Shown: positions 53,537 through 63,765, counted from the first letter of the stretch. The stretch: 64,000 bases of DNA from Branchiostoma floridae (GCF_000003815.2 NC_049995.1:8119897-8183896); one strand, 5' to 3'. The notes: a model not told the origin generated them from the letters alone. A program made the numbers and translations.

Positions 53537-55990
53537 CTCAGATTCGAAGCTAGAAAATTGCACACCGAAGGTAGTTTCACATTCAGAGCCGTAATGGGCA
53601 TTCATTCACTTTTAAGTTTTTTTTCTTTCAAGTCAAGGAGAAAGCAGTCGCTTCTGTAAAGCAAAAAAAGGATATAGTAGCAGTGAACATGTTCTCTTGG
53701 TTATTTGAACACAACTTCAGCAGGTTCGAAAACTCACAAGCCAACTGATCAAATTTTACTTTTTTTTCTACTTCAGGTCTACTTTACAGTCTCAGAGGGT
53801 TGCTATAACTGCCATCATTTTAAACGTAAATTATTGAATTTGAGTCATAAACATTTCATTTTATTTTTAAGAAAATTGAAATCGAAATAATCTAATTAAT
53901 TTATAAAGCCGATGCGGCCAATTCCTGAAAAAGTATAAGGGGGGTGACGAAAAATGTAGAGGATTGACGTGACAAACAGCTTATTCCCACTGCCAAGTGA
54001 AATAAGATGTAACAAAATCATGTATAGTTTGTACCAAAACGTAAAAACGTTGTGTATTTACCTGTGAAATCTGTGAAATAACGACAGACAATATCGGCTT
54101 GTAAAATGCACAGAAATGTTCAAACTACAGCAAGGGTACAAACTTCCCAACGACATGAGCCATTAACCATTTATTTGTATTAGGTTGGGAACATACCACT
54201 CAAGCCTAGAGGGGTGACCAGCTTTTGACAATGCAAGCAAACTTGACAAGGCAATACAAAGGCTTAACACTTGAGGACCACAATATCAATTTTAAGAACA
54301 AACACCCCTGTTACATATCAAGAGTGGCATGTTCTGCCCATTGCTTTTGTGTTATGGAACCTTAAACCATTCTTATAGGAAGGGGTGTTATTACAACTGA
54401 CAACCTCTCTACACTATGTGTAAGAATTTTAAGGCAAATGGTTGTCCCCATTTTCTGTCCATTCTTGGATGGGTTTACAACTTTGGAAGTAAAAACAGCT
54501 ACTTGTGCAAGGAAATTAGTCAAAAGATGTCCCAATTTTGCCAGCCAGCAAAAACATAAAAAAAGAACAGAAAACCTCAACATATGTGCCCCCCTCCTTC
54601 TATAGTCGAAACAGCTTTTTCTTCTGAAGGCTATACCTGGTGCCCCCCTCCCACACATCGCATTCTTGTACTGAAGACAAGAGATGGGGGAGGGGGGCAG
54701 GTTACACTACTAGTATATGGAAGATTGTACAGTTACTTGTCAGCACAAATATTGTGTGATGTGAACAGCAAGAAGTTACATGTCAACCTGCAACAATAGA
54801 TGTACAAAATATGACAGATTTTTTAAATTGTATTCCGCAATGCTGGACTGTGCACTGTGATTTGGGCGAAAGAAGGACAATTTTTAAGTGTTACTGTATC
54901 ATTGGTGACACCCTAAAAGAGAAACAAAGTATCAGCAAAATTTATGGATCCTTTTTTTCTTGTTGCATCTCGCAAAAAGTTGTTCCCCTCAAATAAAGTT
55001 GTCCATTGAATACCTCTGAACCACATTGTGCAATCCAGCAGTTTAGCCATGTGAAACAAATGCCACTTGACTGTGAAGTGCTATCCAGCTGCGGTGTCTG
55101 CTAGCCGTCGTGCTTGCCCTACCCAGTTGAACAGGGAAGGGCTGACCACGGCAGGCTAGCAAGCAGTTCAGCCTGCTGCTCTAATGCGAAATTGTACAGT
55201 GATGTAACTGTGTGACTTGGGATGTACAGCTTGTTTATAAGGACTTTTTCACCGGTGAACCGTCCAGTCTTCAGCAGGAAAAAAAGAAACTGCTTCTGCC
55301 CTGTTTTGGTCATATTCAAACTACCTCTATGGATCGACTAGCAATAAGATCCTGAAGAAAATTTGACCAAGGTAAAAATATAAGATTTCCTCATTTCTTG
55401 TAGAATTGGAGGAAACTTCAAAAGTGTGTTTTTCTGAGAAACATATTGAAACATGAGGTTCTAAGGCTGTAAGGACAAAACCCGGTGAAATGGTCTGGTC
55501 ACACTTTTCCTACTCAGTATAAAATCCTGTCCCTTCTATCATGAATGTAAATGTGATACCGTACCTCCTTGCAAATGTACAAAAACATCCAAACTTTCCG
55601 TTTTCTGTGCCAAACGCTTTGTTTGTTACTGCCAGAAAACCTTTGTGGGTACGAATATGTCAATCGTCAGTCGCTATGAAAAGCGACTTTTGATTTCAGG
55701 GTAACAGCCCCTATAAACTAGTGATATGACCTAAAAGAGATATCGTTTCTGTGCAAAAGAAAATGGACTGTAACAGTTGAAAAGTGGGTTAATTGGATGC
55801 AGAGGTTTGTAGGTATAAGTGGCAGCTTTGTGTAAAAAATGTGAATTTTATGTAAAGGTTATTTTTCTTTTATACAAGCCACTGTACATTGAAAACATGT
55901 TGACCGAGAAATTGTACATTTGCAATGGATGAATGCAGTGAGCAGTTGTGAAAGTTGACCTGTGCAAGGTTTGGTGGCGTGGAATAAAAC
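53537..55990 (+). other. Tribbles 3' UTR (probable)
   Basis: About 2.4 kb of sequence after the stop codon with no splice-supported frame. AATAAA occurs at 54992 and at 55983. The second is followed by a GT-rich stretch (TTTGTGGTGTTTTT), as expected downstream of a cleavage site. Confidence 0.45.
55983..55988 (+). terminator. candidate poly(A) signal of Tribbles
   Basis: AATAAA followed about 25 bases later by a GT-rich element. The upstream AATAAA at 54992-54997 is an alternative giving a shorter 3' UTR. Confidence 0.45.
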
Positions 55991-57060
55991 ATGAAAAAAG
56001 GATGATCTTTGTGGTGTTTTTACTGTTTGCTTCTCACATTTGCAATAGAAGAATGATTAGGACAAGAATGGAAGTAAAAAATCATTACATTTTAGAAAGT
56101 CATTAAAATTAGTATGCTGAATAGTAACTGGTAAGGTAGCAACGTTAGGCAGTAACGTTATCCAACCTATCGTTTTAGTTGTTAGTCTCTTTCGCAATCA
56201 CACCTAACAGTACATAGACTCGGTGGGCTGCTGATGGAAAAAATTAGTCATGGTAGTTGTCAGTGGTGGTCAAAAAGCGCCACCTTTTATCGAGTTGTAG
56301 TACTGCAGTAAACTCTGGATGCGTGATTTAAAATAATGATTATGTTATCATTCAACGGTTATGGCGCTGAATGATGTATTAAACTCAGAAAAATAACGTA
56401 TATGCATGTTTCAGTTGATTTCTAAGACAAAACAAAATCGTAAGGGTATAAATTAACAGTATAGGAGGAAATAATGCTTTTTTCAGTATTTTATAGACGC
56501 AACAACAAAATCTGAAAATATTTGTTCTCTCAGAGGTTTCATAACTTACCAACTCATAAGTTATAATTTAGATGGTAGATTAGTTGTACTTTTTATGTGT
56601 TTAGTAAAAACATTGTGGCTCAAACACGCACAGACGCCGGAAACTGCAACATCACGGTCTCACAGCGTCACCTAGCGATTACTATTTCAACTGCAGTGTC
56701 ATAATCTGCTAGTCTCGTTTGTTCTCGTGAGATAGACATGGTAGTGATTTTACCGCGAAAGTATATCATAGCAAGATTAATCAGGCTAAATATGTTAACG
56801 TCTAACAGAGCTGTTTGGAAAGCCTGTTTGGAACATCTTGGAAGCAGCTCGCAATATTCAAATCAATGCGAAGTGTAAATGTATGTCTGTGTTGGCACCC
56901 AACATCATCTAAGCTGCCTGGGTTTGCCATGTATTGCATGATATCGGCAATTTCAATGAATCTAACGGTAATTTTATATAACGGACTTGACCTTCCTATC
57001 CATGTATGTTTCATCGGACACCGTGCATGAGCGCCCTCTTACGGTTTGCCTCATAAGTGC
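55991..57060. other. Tribbles-NSMCE2 spacer
   Basis: AT-rich noncoding spacer. GTTATAATTTAGATGGTAGA at about 56561 resembles a word at 21716 and is probably a dispersed repeat. Nothing else is recognised. Confidence 0.4.
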
Positions 57061-57083
57061 AACAAAAGCTGATCTCGTAAAAA

Positions 57084-57105
57084 CTCGCGAGATGCCGCCA
57101 TTTTG
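57084..57105 (+). promoter_or_regulatory. candidate NSMCE2 core promoter motifs
   Basis: CTCGCGAG (57084-57091), the palindromic core of the BANP/Kaiso-type TCTCGCGAGA motif, is followed at once by GCCGCCATTTTG (57094-57105), a YY1-type site. Both are typical of TATA-less housekeeping promoters. They lie about 800 bp before the predicted first coding exon. A noncoding first exon ending at a GTAAAC donor near 57302 is possible but unproven. Confidence 0.4.
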
Positions 57106-57892
57106 CCGCGAAATTCAGTGCTCTGGCTTGGGAAAGTCACAACTTCCCGAAATCATAAATTTTCTACCGTTTTCTGTGTTTCTGTGAACAGATTGAGTGT
57201 CTTGAGGGTCATTCTATCTTCATAACTTTCTCAAGATCACACAGGACCTTTGGGGCAGCAGAGTGAGCGCCATAGAGAGAGAAATCGGCAAAAAAACAAA
57301 GGTAAACTTGTGCTTGTTTTTTGCAGGAAATAATTTTTGGCCCCCTACCAGCTTTTATGCAACTGCAGTGGTTTCCTTTGTCACAGCTTTGCAATCTTTC
57401 TTGTGGGTGATACTAGTAATTACCTTTTTTTTCATTCAATCTTTATAGTGGTCATAGTTATAAGAGGTGGCCTGTGTGTCTTTTCTCTGCAAGTAATAGA
57501 AGGCATAAATAATTTATGATTGTCAAGCATAATTGTCATAAATTGAATTCTGCAGCATTTAAAATGCTTGATTATATCTATAATATTACTGTTTCAAAGT
57601 ATGTTAAGGCTACTCAGGGGTTTTGACTTACTAGTACATAGCTTCCTTTACCGAATGGCATGCCACTGGAACACAGTTACTAAATGAACTTGTTTTTCTC
57701 TCAGTTGTATAGTTTGCAATGTACATATTATGTTTTGTATGTATGTAATGTTGTGCGTGTATTCATGTATTTTATGTAGACCACTGGCAGAATAACCGGC
57801 AGCATAATGTTGTAATAGCTAAAAGTGGATCTGAATAAAGTCAAAGTACATGTTATTGTGTTTCTTATTTTTCTTATGCATCATAAAGTGTC

Positions 57893-58094
57893 ATGTCTGA
57901 TGAGCACCAAGAATTCATCATAACTTGTGATGTGCTATCCCCCATGCAGACCCTCATCAGTATGGCGGTGAGCGCGGCCCACTTCCGTAACCTGGACGTT
58001 TCTCTGAACAGTCTGAAGGAATACAGTAAAAAATATGTCCTGACCGGGATGGAGTTTGCCTCTGAGGTTGCGCTGGATGTGCAGGAGATGTCTG
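57893..58094 (+). CDS. NSMCE2: NSMCE2 exon 1 (coding)
   Basis: The frame ends at GAGATGTCTG before donor GTTGGT (phase 1). It encodes the first helices (RNLDVSLNSLKEY, GMEFASEVALDVQEM), which align with human NSMCE2 SSLKNF and TASSVALDLVE. The 5' limit is uncertain: an upstream noncoding exon may exist, and 57950 is an alternative exon start. Confidence 0.7.
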
Positions 58095-61000
58095 GTTGGT
58101 TGATTTTGAATAACTTTGCAGACTTATGGTTTTTATGGAGCATCGGTGTTTGTTTATTTTTTGGGAGAGCTTCATTTTTTGTATTCTCAACATGGTCGAA
58201 GGTCAGGGCATGGTTGGACAAGTCCACTAGCCCGATTGTCCAGGGCAAGTGAAAGTGTCCATCGGGCAAGTGAATGTCCTTCCCCACTTGTCTGATCGGG
58301 CAAGTAAGATTTTTCCATGAGATTTTTATATACATGTTGCTTATCACAGTTACTGCATCAAGCATTGGTCAACACAGAAAAAATAGAGCCAATGATAAAA
58401 GAATTCCATTGCTGCATGTGTAAATACATAGTGAAAATTGTTAGTTAAATTTTTGGGCAAGCAGAAAGCTGGTTCGGGCAAGTAAATTTTGCATGTATTT
58501 GCCCGATAGGACAAGTACCGATACTACTAGTACACACACCTATACAGTCTGTAGTATCATGTTTCAAAATCTTAAGACCTCGTGGGTTTAATTTAATTCA
58601 TAGTCAAGTTCAACCATCTTGTTGCCTCCACAGCCAATGAGGAGCAGGTACAGCAGCTGGAAGACGTGATGGTGGAGTACGCGGCGATGGAACGAGACCT
58701 GAACCAGTTTGTACTGGCTGTGGAGACTGTCAAACAACAGGTGAGACCTGAACCAGTTTGTACTGGCTGTGGAGACTGTCAAACAACAGGGGAGACCTGA
58801 ACCAGTTTGTACTGGCTGTAGAGGCGGTCAAACAACAGGTGAGACCTGAACCAGTTTGTACTGGCTGTGGAGACTGTCAAACAACAGGTAAGACCTGAAT
58901 CAGTTTGTACTGGCTGTGGAGACTGTCAAACAACAGGGGAGACCTGAACCAGTTTGTACTGGCTGTGGAGACTGTCAAACAACAGGTGAGACCTGAACCA
59001 GTTTGTACTGGCTGTGGAGACTGTCAAACAACAGGTAAGACCTGAATCAGTTTGTACTGGCTGTGGAGATGGTCAAACAATAGGTGAGACCTGAACCAGT
59101 TTGTACTGGCTCTGAAGACTGTCAAACAATAGGTGAGACCTGAACCAGTTTGTACAGGCTGTGGAGACAGTCAAACAACAGGTGAGACCTGAACCAGTTT
59201 GTACTGGCTGTGGAGACTGTCAAACAATAGGTGAGACCTGAACCAGTTTGTACAGGCTGTGGAGACAGTCAAACAACAGGTGAGACCTGAACCAGTTTGT
59301 ACTGGCTGTGGAGACTGTCAAACAACAGGTTAGGCCTGAACCAGTTTGTACTGGCAGTGGAAACGGTCAAACAACATGTGAGACCTGAACCAGTTTGTAC
59401 AGGCTGTGGAGACGGTCAAACAACAGGTGAGACCTGAACCAGTTTGTACTGGCTCTGAAGACTGTCAAACAATAGGTGAGACCTGAACCAGTTTGTACAG
59501 GCTGTGGAGACAGTCAAACAACAGGTGAGACCTGAACCAGTTTGTACTGGCTGTGGAGACTGTCAAACAACAGGTTAGGCCTGAACCAGTTTGTACTGGC
59601 AGTGGAAACGGTCAAACAACATGTGAGACCTGAACCAGTTTGTACAGGCTGTGGAGACAGTCAAACAACAGGTTCAGTCTCTTCTTGATACAGTTCATGT
59701 TGATATTATTACATTGTCAGGGCTCGAAAGATTTATTTCTGCATCCCTGCAGTGGTGTAGGTAACATTGAAACTTTTCTGCACCAGACAAACTCTACCTG
59801 CACCACTATGAGCTTAGGAGGTATGGATCATACTTAAGTTGTTCAGAAACCATTCCTTTTTTTTTCGTCTACTTTTTAGGTGGTAACAGTCAATGCAGCT
59901 AATAACAATCCATATACATGTACACATACATTTACATCATATGACATTTATGTATAAAACTCAGTACATGGACCAGTGCAGGTTAGGAGCAGGTAGACAT
60001 CATAGATACCTGCACAGGTCCAATTTTTAGCTGCACTAACCTGCATATGCAGATGGTATTTCGAGCCCTGATTGTTGTTATTTCACTGCAAAAATTTGAA
60101 TTATCAATTTAAATAATGATGATTAATACAATTTACAAATTGACTGTTTCAAAGTTGTTAAAGAAATGGCACATTTTTGTTAATTTCTGTTTTTCTTTCT
60201 TTGTTATTTTAGGTGAAAGATGGGGAGCTGTCCGACCGTGTAGCTGTGGAGAAGGCTCTGAGTGAACAGCTGGAGGCTGGACAGCAAGGGAACAGCAAGG
60301 AACAGCTGCTACAGCATGAGATGATCGCTGGGCTACAGGAGAAACTTCGGGAACTCAAGGGTAGGCTGTTATGCTGTTTGTGTTAGCGTTATAACATAAT
60401 AGTGTTGTTTTTATGCAGGGTTCTTCCCAGAATTGCTTAGTATAGTGGATCCGGAGGGGCTGGCAAAAATAACCTGAACCAACGCGCTGCATTTTCATGA
60501 AAATGGGTTCATTTTGCAATGACAGAGGGTGTCAAATACTATAAGTATAATATAATATTATACTGATTCCTTTGTTGTGAAGTGGCAAAACCACTATTTT
60601 TTTTATCATCACCCATTCACAAGTTTTTGCAGACAATGCCCACTGGAAAAATGATGGCGCAAAAATCTGTGAATTTTCATTAATTTCAGCAACACTAACC
60701 AAGAAAATAGGGAAGAAACAAACTAAAGTTTAAAAGTAGTATAGTGGAGCTGGGCTAGGAGTATAGTGGAGGGCCTACGTTATTCCATTCTCTCTGGAAA
60801 ACTCTGTTTTATGGTTGAAGGGTTTGAAAGTCGAATCAACAGAATTTGTTGCCCAATTTGCAAGGGCAAAACAAGACATCAACCTGTATATGCATAGGCT
60901 TGTCATAACAGTATTCTCAAATAGGATTTTATGCAGATTAACATAGTATGATATCCTTCTGAACTGAAAACAAAAAAATGTGCACATCTGTACATCCAAA

Positions 61001-62196
61001 ATATTCCAACAAGTCTACAGAAAGAGTTTAACACACAGGCTGCATAAGACTGAACTGTAAGGTTTGATCAACTTTAAGACTTGTTGGCTGTGATACTATC
61101 AGTATGTTTTATCACTTCAATTCTTGTTACAATATTTATGGTGTCTGTCGGTTACTGAATATAATGCTAGTTCGCCTTTATCCTGTTAACCTATATCCAT
61201 GGTATTTCAAATTACAATATTTTCAAAATATTACAGTTTGAAACCACCATAAAATTTGCTTAAATCTTTGCCAACCACAAAACCGCCATGCTATCTTTTA
61301 GGTGAAGAAGAATCGGAGCCCTCCCCTCAGCCAGGCGGGTCCCAGGCGGGAGGCGACGATGATGATGACCTTGAGATCGAGATGACCCAGACAGAGGTCA
61401 ACATGAAGTGCCCTTTGACCCAGCAGGAGTTCAAGGAACCCGTGAAGAACAAGAAGTGCGGGCACGTGTACGACAAGGGTCCCATCCTACAGCACATACG
61501 CAGGAAGAGGGGAGTCAAGGGCGGGGTCAAGTAAGGAGTTATTCTATCATGATGTAACATCCATTATCATAATATCGCCACGTTTACGACGATATCTCAA
61601 GCCATACTGATTTGACAAATTGTCAATGCATCATTTTCTCCAGTTACATGTTGCTGTTACAGCTTGCCTTTGCCATTTCTTCTGTGTATCTTATTTTGTC
61701 CTGCCATAAACTTAATATCGATGAACGTGACAGTGTGTTCGTCCCACGACGAGCTCGCCTGCCCTGAAAAAGAACTGAAAACTTTTGGCCTTGTTGTCTT
61801 CGAACGCATCATTATCGAAGCCTTTTTAAAAATGCATTGAACATATGAATGTCTTAAGTGTTCATACCTAAAAAAAAACTGTATAATGTACTAGTAGATC
61901 TCATTGAAATCATCTCTAATTTATTTGTCGTTAATATGATCAGTGGCGGTATTATAATACTGGAAGTCCTCTTTCCCGCTACCGTGAAATTAATCCCCGC
62001 GAAATTAAATGCATTCACAGTATTCAGAGTATTATGTCTTATTCCGTTGTTCAGATGTCCCGTTGGAGCGTGTGCGAATAACGACCCCGTCACGGAGCAA
62101 GACTTGGAAGACGATGTGGAGATGAGAAAAAAGATCCAGAAGAAGAACAGACAGGCAGGGAGGAAGGATGCACGCAACAGGGACATGCCCTTCTAG
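57893..62196 (+). CDS. NSMCE2: NSMCE2/MMS21, SP-RING SUMO E3 ligase of SMC5/6 (5 exons, 275 aa)
   Basis: The exons are 57893-58094, 58634-58740, 60213-60360, 61302-61530 and 62055-62196; all introns are GT-AG and 828 nt stay in frame. NSMCE2 docks on the SMC5 coiled coil and sumoylates proteins in DNA repair. The N-terminal two thirds is helical: VSLNSLKEY, SEVALDVQE and a Gln/Glu-rich helix (EEQVQQLEDVMVEYAAMERD) that aligns with the human SMC5-binding region. An acidic run (171-175) precedes TQTEVNMKCPLT. The SP-RING zinc ligands are C205 and H207 in KCGH and C230 and C235 in CPVGAC, spaced as in human. The C terminus is basic. The start at 57893 is the first ATG of the open frame; 57962 (MAVSAAHF) is an alternative if CCCCCATGCAG is a splice acceptor. 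Introns hold many repeats, notably the 49-bp array after exon 2. Confidence 0.9.
58215..58535. mobile_element. repeat with GGGCAAGT / ACTTGTC.GATCGGG inverted words
   Basis: GGACAAGTCCACTAGCCCGA and several CGGGCAAGTGAA words on the left are matched by TTTGCCCGATAGGACAAGTA on the right. It is probably a non-autonomous transposon in NSMCE2 intron 1; superfamily unknown. Confidence 0.5.
58634..58740 (+). CDS. NSMCE2: NSMCE2 exon 2
   Basis: The acceptor is TTGCCTCCACAG and the donor is GTGAGA; 107 nt, phase 1 to 0. It encodes the NEEQVQQLEDVMVEYAAMER helix and LNQFVLAVETVKQQ. Its last 49 nt are the founder-like first unit of the downstream minisatellite. Confidence 0.88.
58692..59671 (+). repeat. 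49-bp minisatellite: 20 copies of the exon 2 end plus its splice donor
   Basis: The unit (ACGAGACCTGAACCAGTTTG in exon copy 0, GTGAGACCTGAACCAGTTTG in most others, ending TCAAACAACAG) is exactly 49 bp. Copy 0 is the last 49 nt of NSMCE2 exon 2 (58692-58740). Nineteen more copies start at 58741 and then every 49 bp, the last ending at 59671. Most junctions are CAG|GTGAGA; two are CAG|GTAAGA, two CAG|GGGAGA, two CAG|GTTAGG. Others read TAG|GTGAGA or CAT|GTGAGA. It is internal to intron 2 except for copy 0. Confidence 0.97.
59718..60070. mobile_element. hAT-like non-autonomous element in NSMCE2 intron 2
   Basis: The ends CAGGGCTCGAAAGAT and GGTATTTCGAGCCCTG are inverted repeats 353 bp apart. 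The interior repeats words of the type CTGCACCAGAC / CTGCACTAACCTGCA. Nothing is encoded. Confidence 0.75.
60213..60360 (+). CDS. NSMCE2: NSMCE2 exon 3
   Basis: The acceptor is TTTGTTATTTTAG and the donor is GTAGGC; 148 nt, phase 0 to 1. It encodes a Glu/Gln-rich predicted helix (KDGELSDRVAVEKALSEQLE, then LQEKLRELK). Confidence 0.88.
60415..60775. mobile_element. hAT-like element, AGTATAGTGG family, copy 3
   Basis: GCAGGGTTCTTCCCAGAATT with TTAGTATAGTGG on the left, and two GTATAGTGGAG words before GGCCTACG on the right. It is related to 45181-45543; the right terminus is unclear. NSMCE2 intron 3. Confidence 0.45.
61162..61258. mobile_element. CCTTTATCCGCGGGGTAACC MITE, copy 8, truncated
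   Basis: The left half (GCTAGTTCGCCTTTATCCTG, then ATTACAGTTTGAAACCACC) is present and the right terminal repeat is missing. It ends about 45 bp before the NSMCE2 exon 4 acceptor. Confidence 0.75.
61302..61530 (+). CDS. NSMCE2: NSMCE2 exon 4 (SP-RING, first half)
   Basis: The acceptor is CTATCTTTTAG and the donor is GTAAGG; 229 nt, phase 1 to 2. It encodes the acidic linker and MKCPLTQQEFKEPVKNKKCG then HVYDKGPIL, the SP-RING core corresponding to human TCPITKEEMKKPVKNKVCGH. Confidence 0.93.
62055..62196 (+). CDS. NSMCE2: NSMCE2 exon 5 (SP-RING, second half, stop)
   Basis: The acceptor is TTCCGTTGTTCAG. 142 nt encode CPVGACANNDPVTEQDLEDD and a basic C-terminal tail ending RDMPF and TAG. The 3' half of this exon is tandemly duplicated downstream. 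Confidence 0.92.
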
Positions 62197-62455
62197 AGTT
62201 TATTTTGTCATTCTAAACAAAAAGAGACAGAAAAAGAAACTGTGAGACAAAAAAATCAAAGTTTGACAAAACGATACAATGGTACAAAAGATCCAGAAAA
62301 AGGACAGATAGGCAGGGAGGAAGGATGCACGGAACAGAGACATGCCCTTCTAGAGTTGGCCTTGTCTATCTTGGTTTTATTTTTTTTCATTCTAGACAAA
62401 AAGAGACAGAAAAAGAAAGTTTGAGACCAAAAAAGTCAAAGTTTTACAAAACGAT
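62131..62455 (+). repeat. 157-bp tandem duplication of the NSMCE2 stop-codon region
   Basis: AAGATCCAGAAGAAGAACAG at 62131 recurs as AAGATCCAGAAAAAGGACAG at 62288. The copies stay collinear through GGCAGGGAGGAAGGATGCAC, the ACATGCCCTTCTAG stop region (62194 and 62351, offset 157) and the AGACAGAAAAAGAAA 3' UTR block. Only the first copy is coding. Confidence 0.92.
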
Positions 62456-62746
62456 ACCTAGGTTCTCACCAGGATTTTTTCACAGCATATGGCAAGCGTT
62501 GCAAGCATGAGTTTTGTAGGGGTTTAGAGGAATCTTTCCCCTGAAAATTTTTTAGATTTGTAAGCCTCAGAAATGCTATTTCCTGCTTTTTGAGGGCCAA
62601 GTTTGATTAACGCCAACCTTTGTTACAAGACAACAGAAAAGCCCCCTAATGGGCCTATACTGGTTGAAGCACAGCATACGGGCCCAACAGCATAGGGGAT
62701 ACAAATCACAGCGTGTGCTCAATTGCACTGGCGAGAACCCTAGGTA
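62456..62746. mobile_element. TIR element downstream of NSMCE2
   Basis: TACCTAGGTTCTCACCAGGA on the left and CACTGGCGAGAACCCTAGGT then A on the right are inverted repeats 290 bp apart. The interior GAAATGCTATTTCCTGCTTT resembles the element at 23331-23703. Confidence 0.7.
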
Positions 62747-63096
62747 CATTGTACATGTAACAGACACTTCTTACTAAAATACATGCATACATCTACAAAC
62801 ATGTTCAAGAAATGTAGGACTGTGAGTACAGGACAAGAAGCTATACAGACTATGTTATGTAAAAAGCTATGAAATATAAAGACATAACGACACTCTACTG
62901 TAACAGTTATTTATTGTCAACATGCAAGAATGTTGTACAGTTTTATACAAAAGTCTGTATTCTTCATTATTGATGAAAGTCAAGTTTATATTGTGGGATC
63001 ACAAGAGTCAAGCTTGTTTAGGCAGAAGACTTTTGATAGCGATGGTCACAACAACAGTGTAAAAACAAATTGTAAAGAACAAGTTCATAGCCAGAT

Positions 63097-63102
63097 AATA
63101 AA
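63097..63102 (+). terminator. candidate poly(A) signal of NSMCE2
   Basis: AATAAA about 900 bp after the stop codon, beyond the duplicated segment and a TIR element. Nearer AATATAAAG (about 62874) is a weaker alternative. Confidence 0.3.
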
Positions 63103-63489
63103 ACATAAGTAAGTAGAAAGGGTATTTACGTTTTTAGTTGAGTAGAAATTGTTCTTTAGCATAAAGATGTTCGACTGTAGAGTAGACACTACCCATAAGG
63201 TAGTTGTTGTTTTTTCCTTCTGTTTTTAGTTCAATTTCTGTTTATTTGCTTAACCAGATAAAGTATCTATCTGAAACCTTGTACATTTTTGTATTAGATG
63301 TTTTCTTAGGCTTATGTACATTCCATTAAACATACAGCATTGAAAATGGCTTGTTTTATGTCTTATTGTTCCTCTATTCCTTTTCATGATTAGAATTGGA
63401 AACCAGAAATAACTGCCAATGATTGGTAAAGGTAAGGTTAAGCTGGCAACCTCAAACTGAGAACAAAGCATGACCCTTTCTACTAGTAC

Positions 63490-63765
63490 ATGTCACAAGT
63501 GCACTGTCCCCTGCTGCAAATGCTGTCCGCAGCCGAAGATTGCGTTTGGCAGGGCGCGTGGTGCGCCATGAGGAAATGGCAGGAGAGGTCTAGCTTGCTT
63601 TGGGAACCGGGAGATCTGCGCAGGCGTGGTCGTCCTTCGGTCACACTCAGGAAACTACTGCTGGAGGATACAGCTTTGCAGGCCAACGAGCTCTGTTCAA
63701 TCATGCTGGACAGGAACATGTGGAGACACTGGTGTCACCCCTCCGAGGATGAACTGAACTGAACT
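63490..63765 (+). mobile_element. LINE C-terminal fragment
   Basis: A 90-codon frame contains DLRRRGRPSVTLRKLLLED, LCSIMLDRNMWRHWC and ends soon after. The R.RGRP ... L..D ... DR..WR pattern is characteristic of the tail of non-LTR reverse-transcriptase proteins. The rest of the ORF is missing, so it is a truncated relic, not a host gene. Confidence 0.7.

Noticed and set aside
53191..53601. 136-codon minus-strand frame and a 134-codon second plus frame over Tribbles exon 3
   Set aside because: Both are compositional shadows of the GC-rich Tribbles exon. Only the frame with LKLESLED and DQIVP matches a known protein.
57874..58365. 163-codon minus-strand frame opposite NSMCE2 exon 1
   Set aside because: Antisense of the exon and of a repeat; it shows no family similarity.
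58692..59671. CRISPR-like regular repeat array
   Set aside because: Units are contiguous with no unique spacers, the first unit is coding exon, and the context is eukaryotic. It is a minisatellite.
63490..63765. Possible novel host gene of 90 codons
   Set aside because: The RRRGRP and DRNMWRHWC pattern is typical of the C-terminal tail of LINE reverse transcriptases, so it is annotated as a retrotransposon relic.
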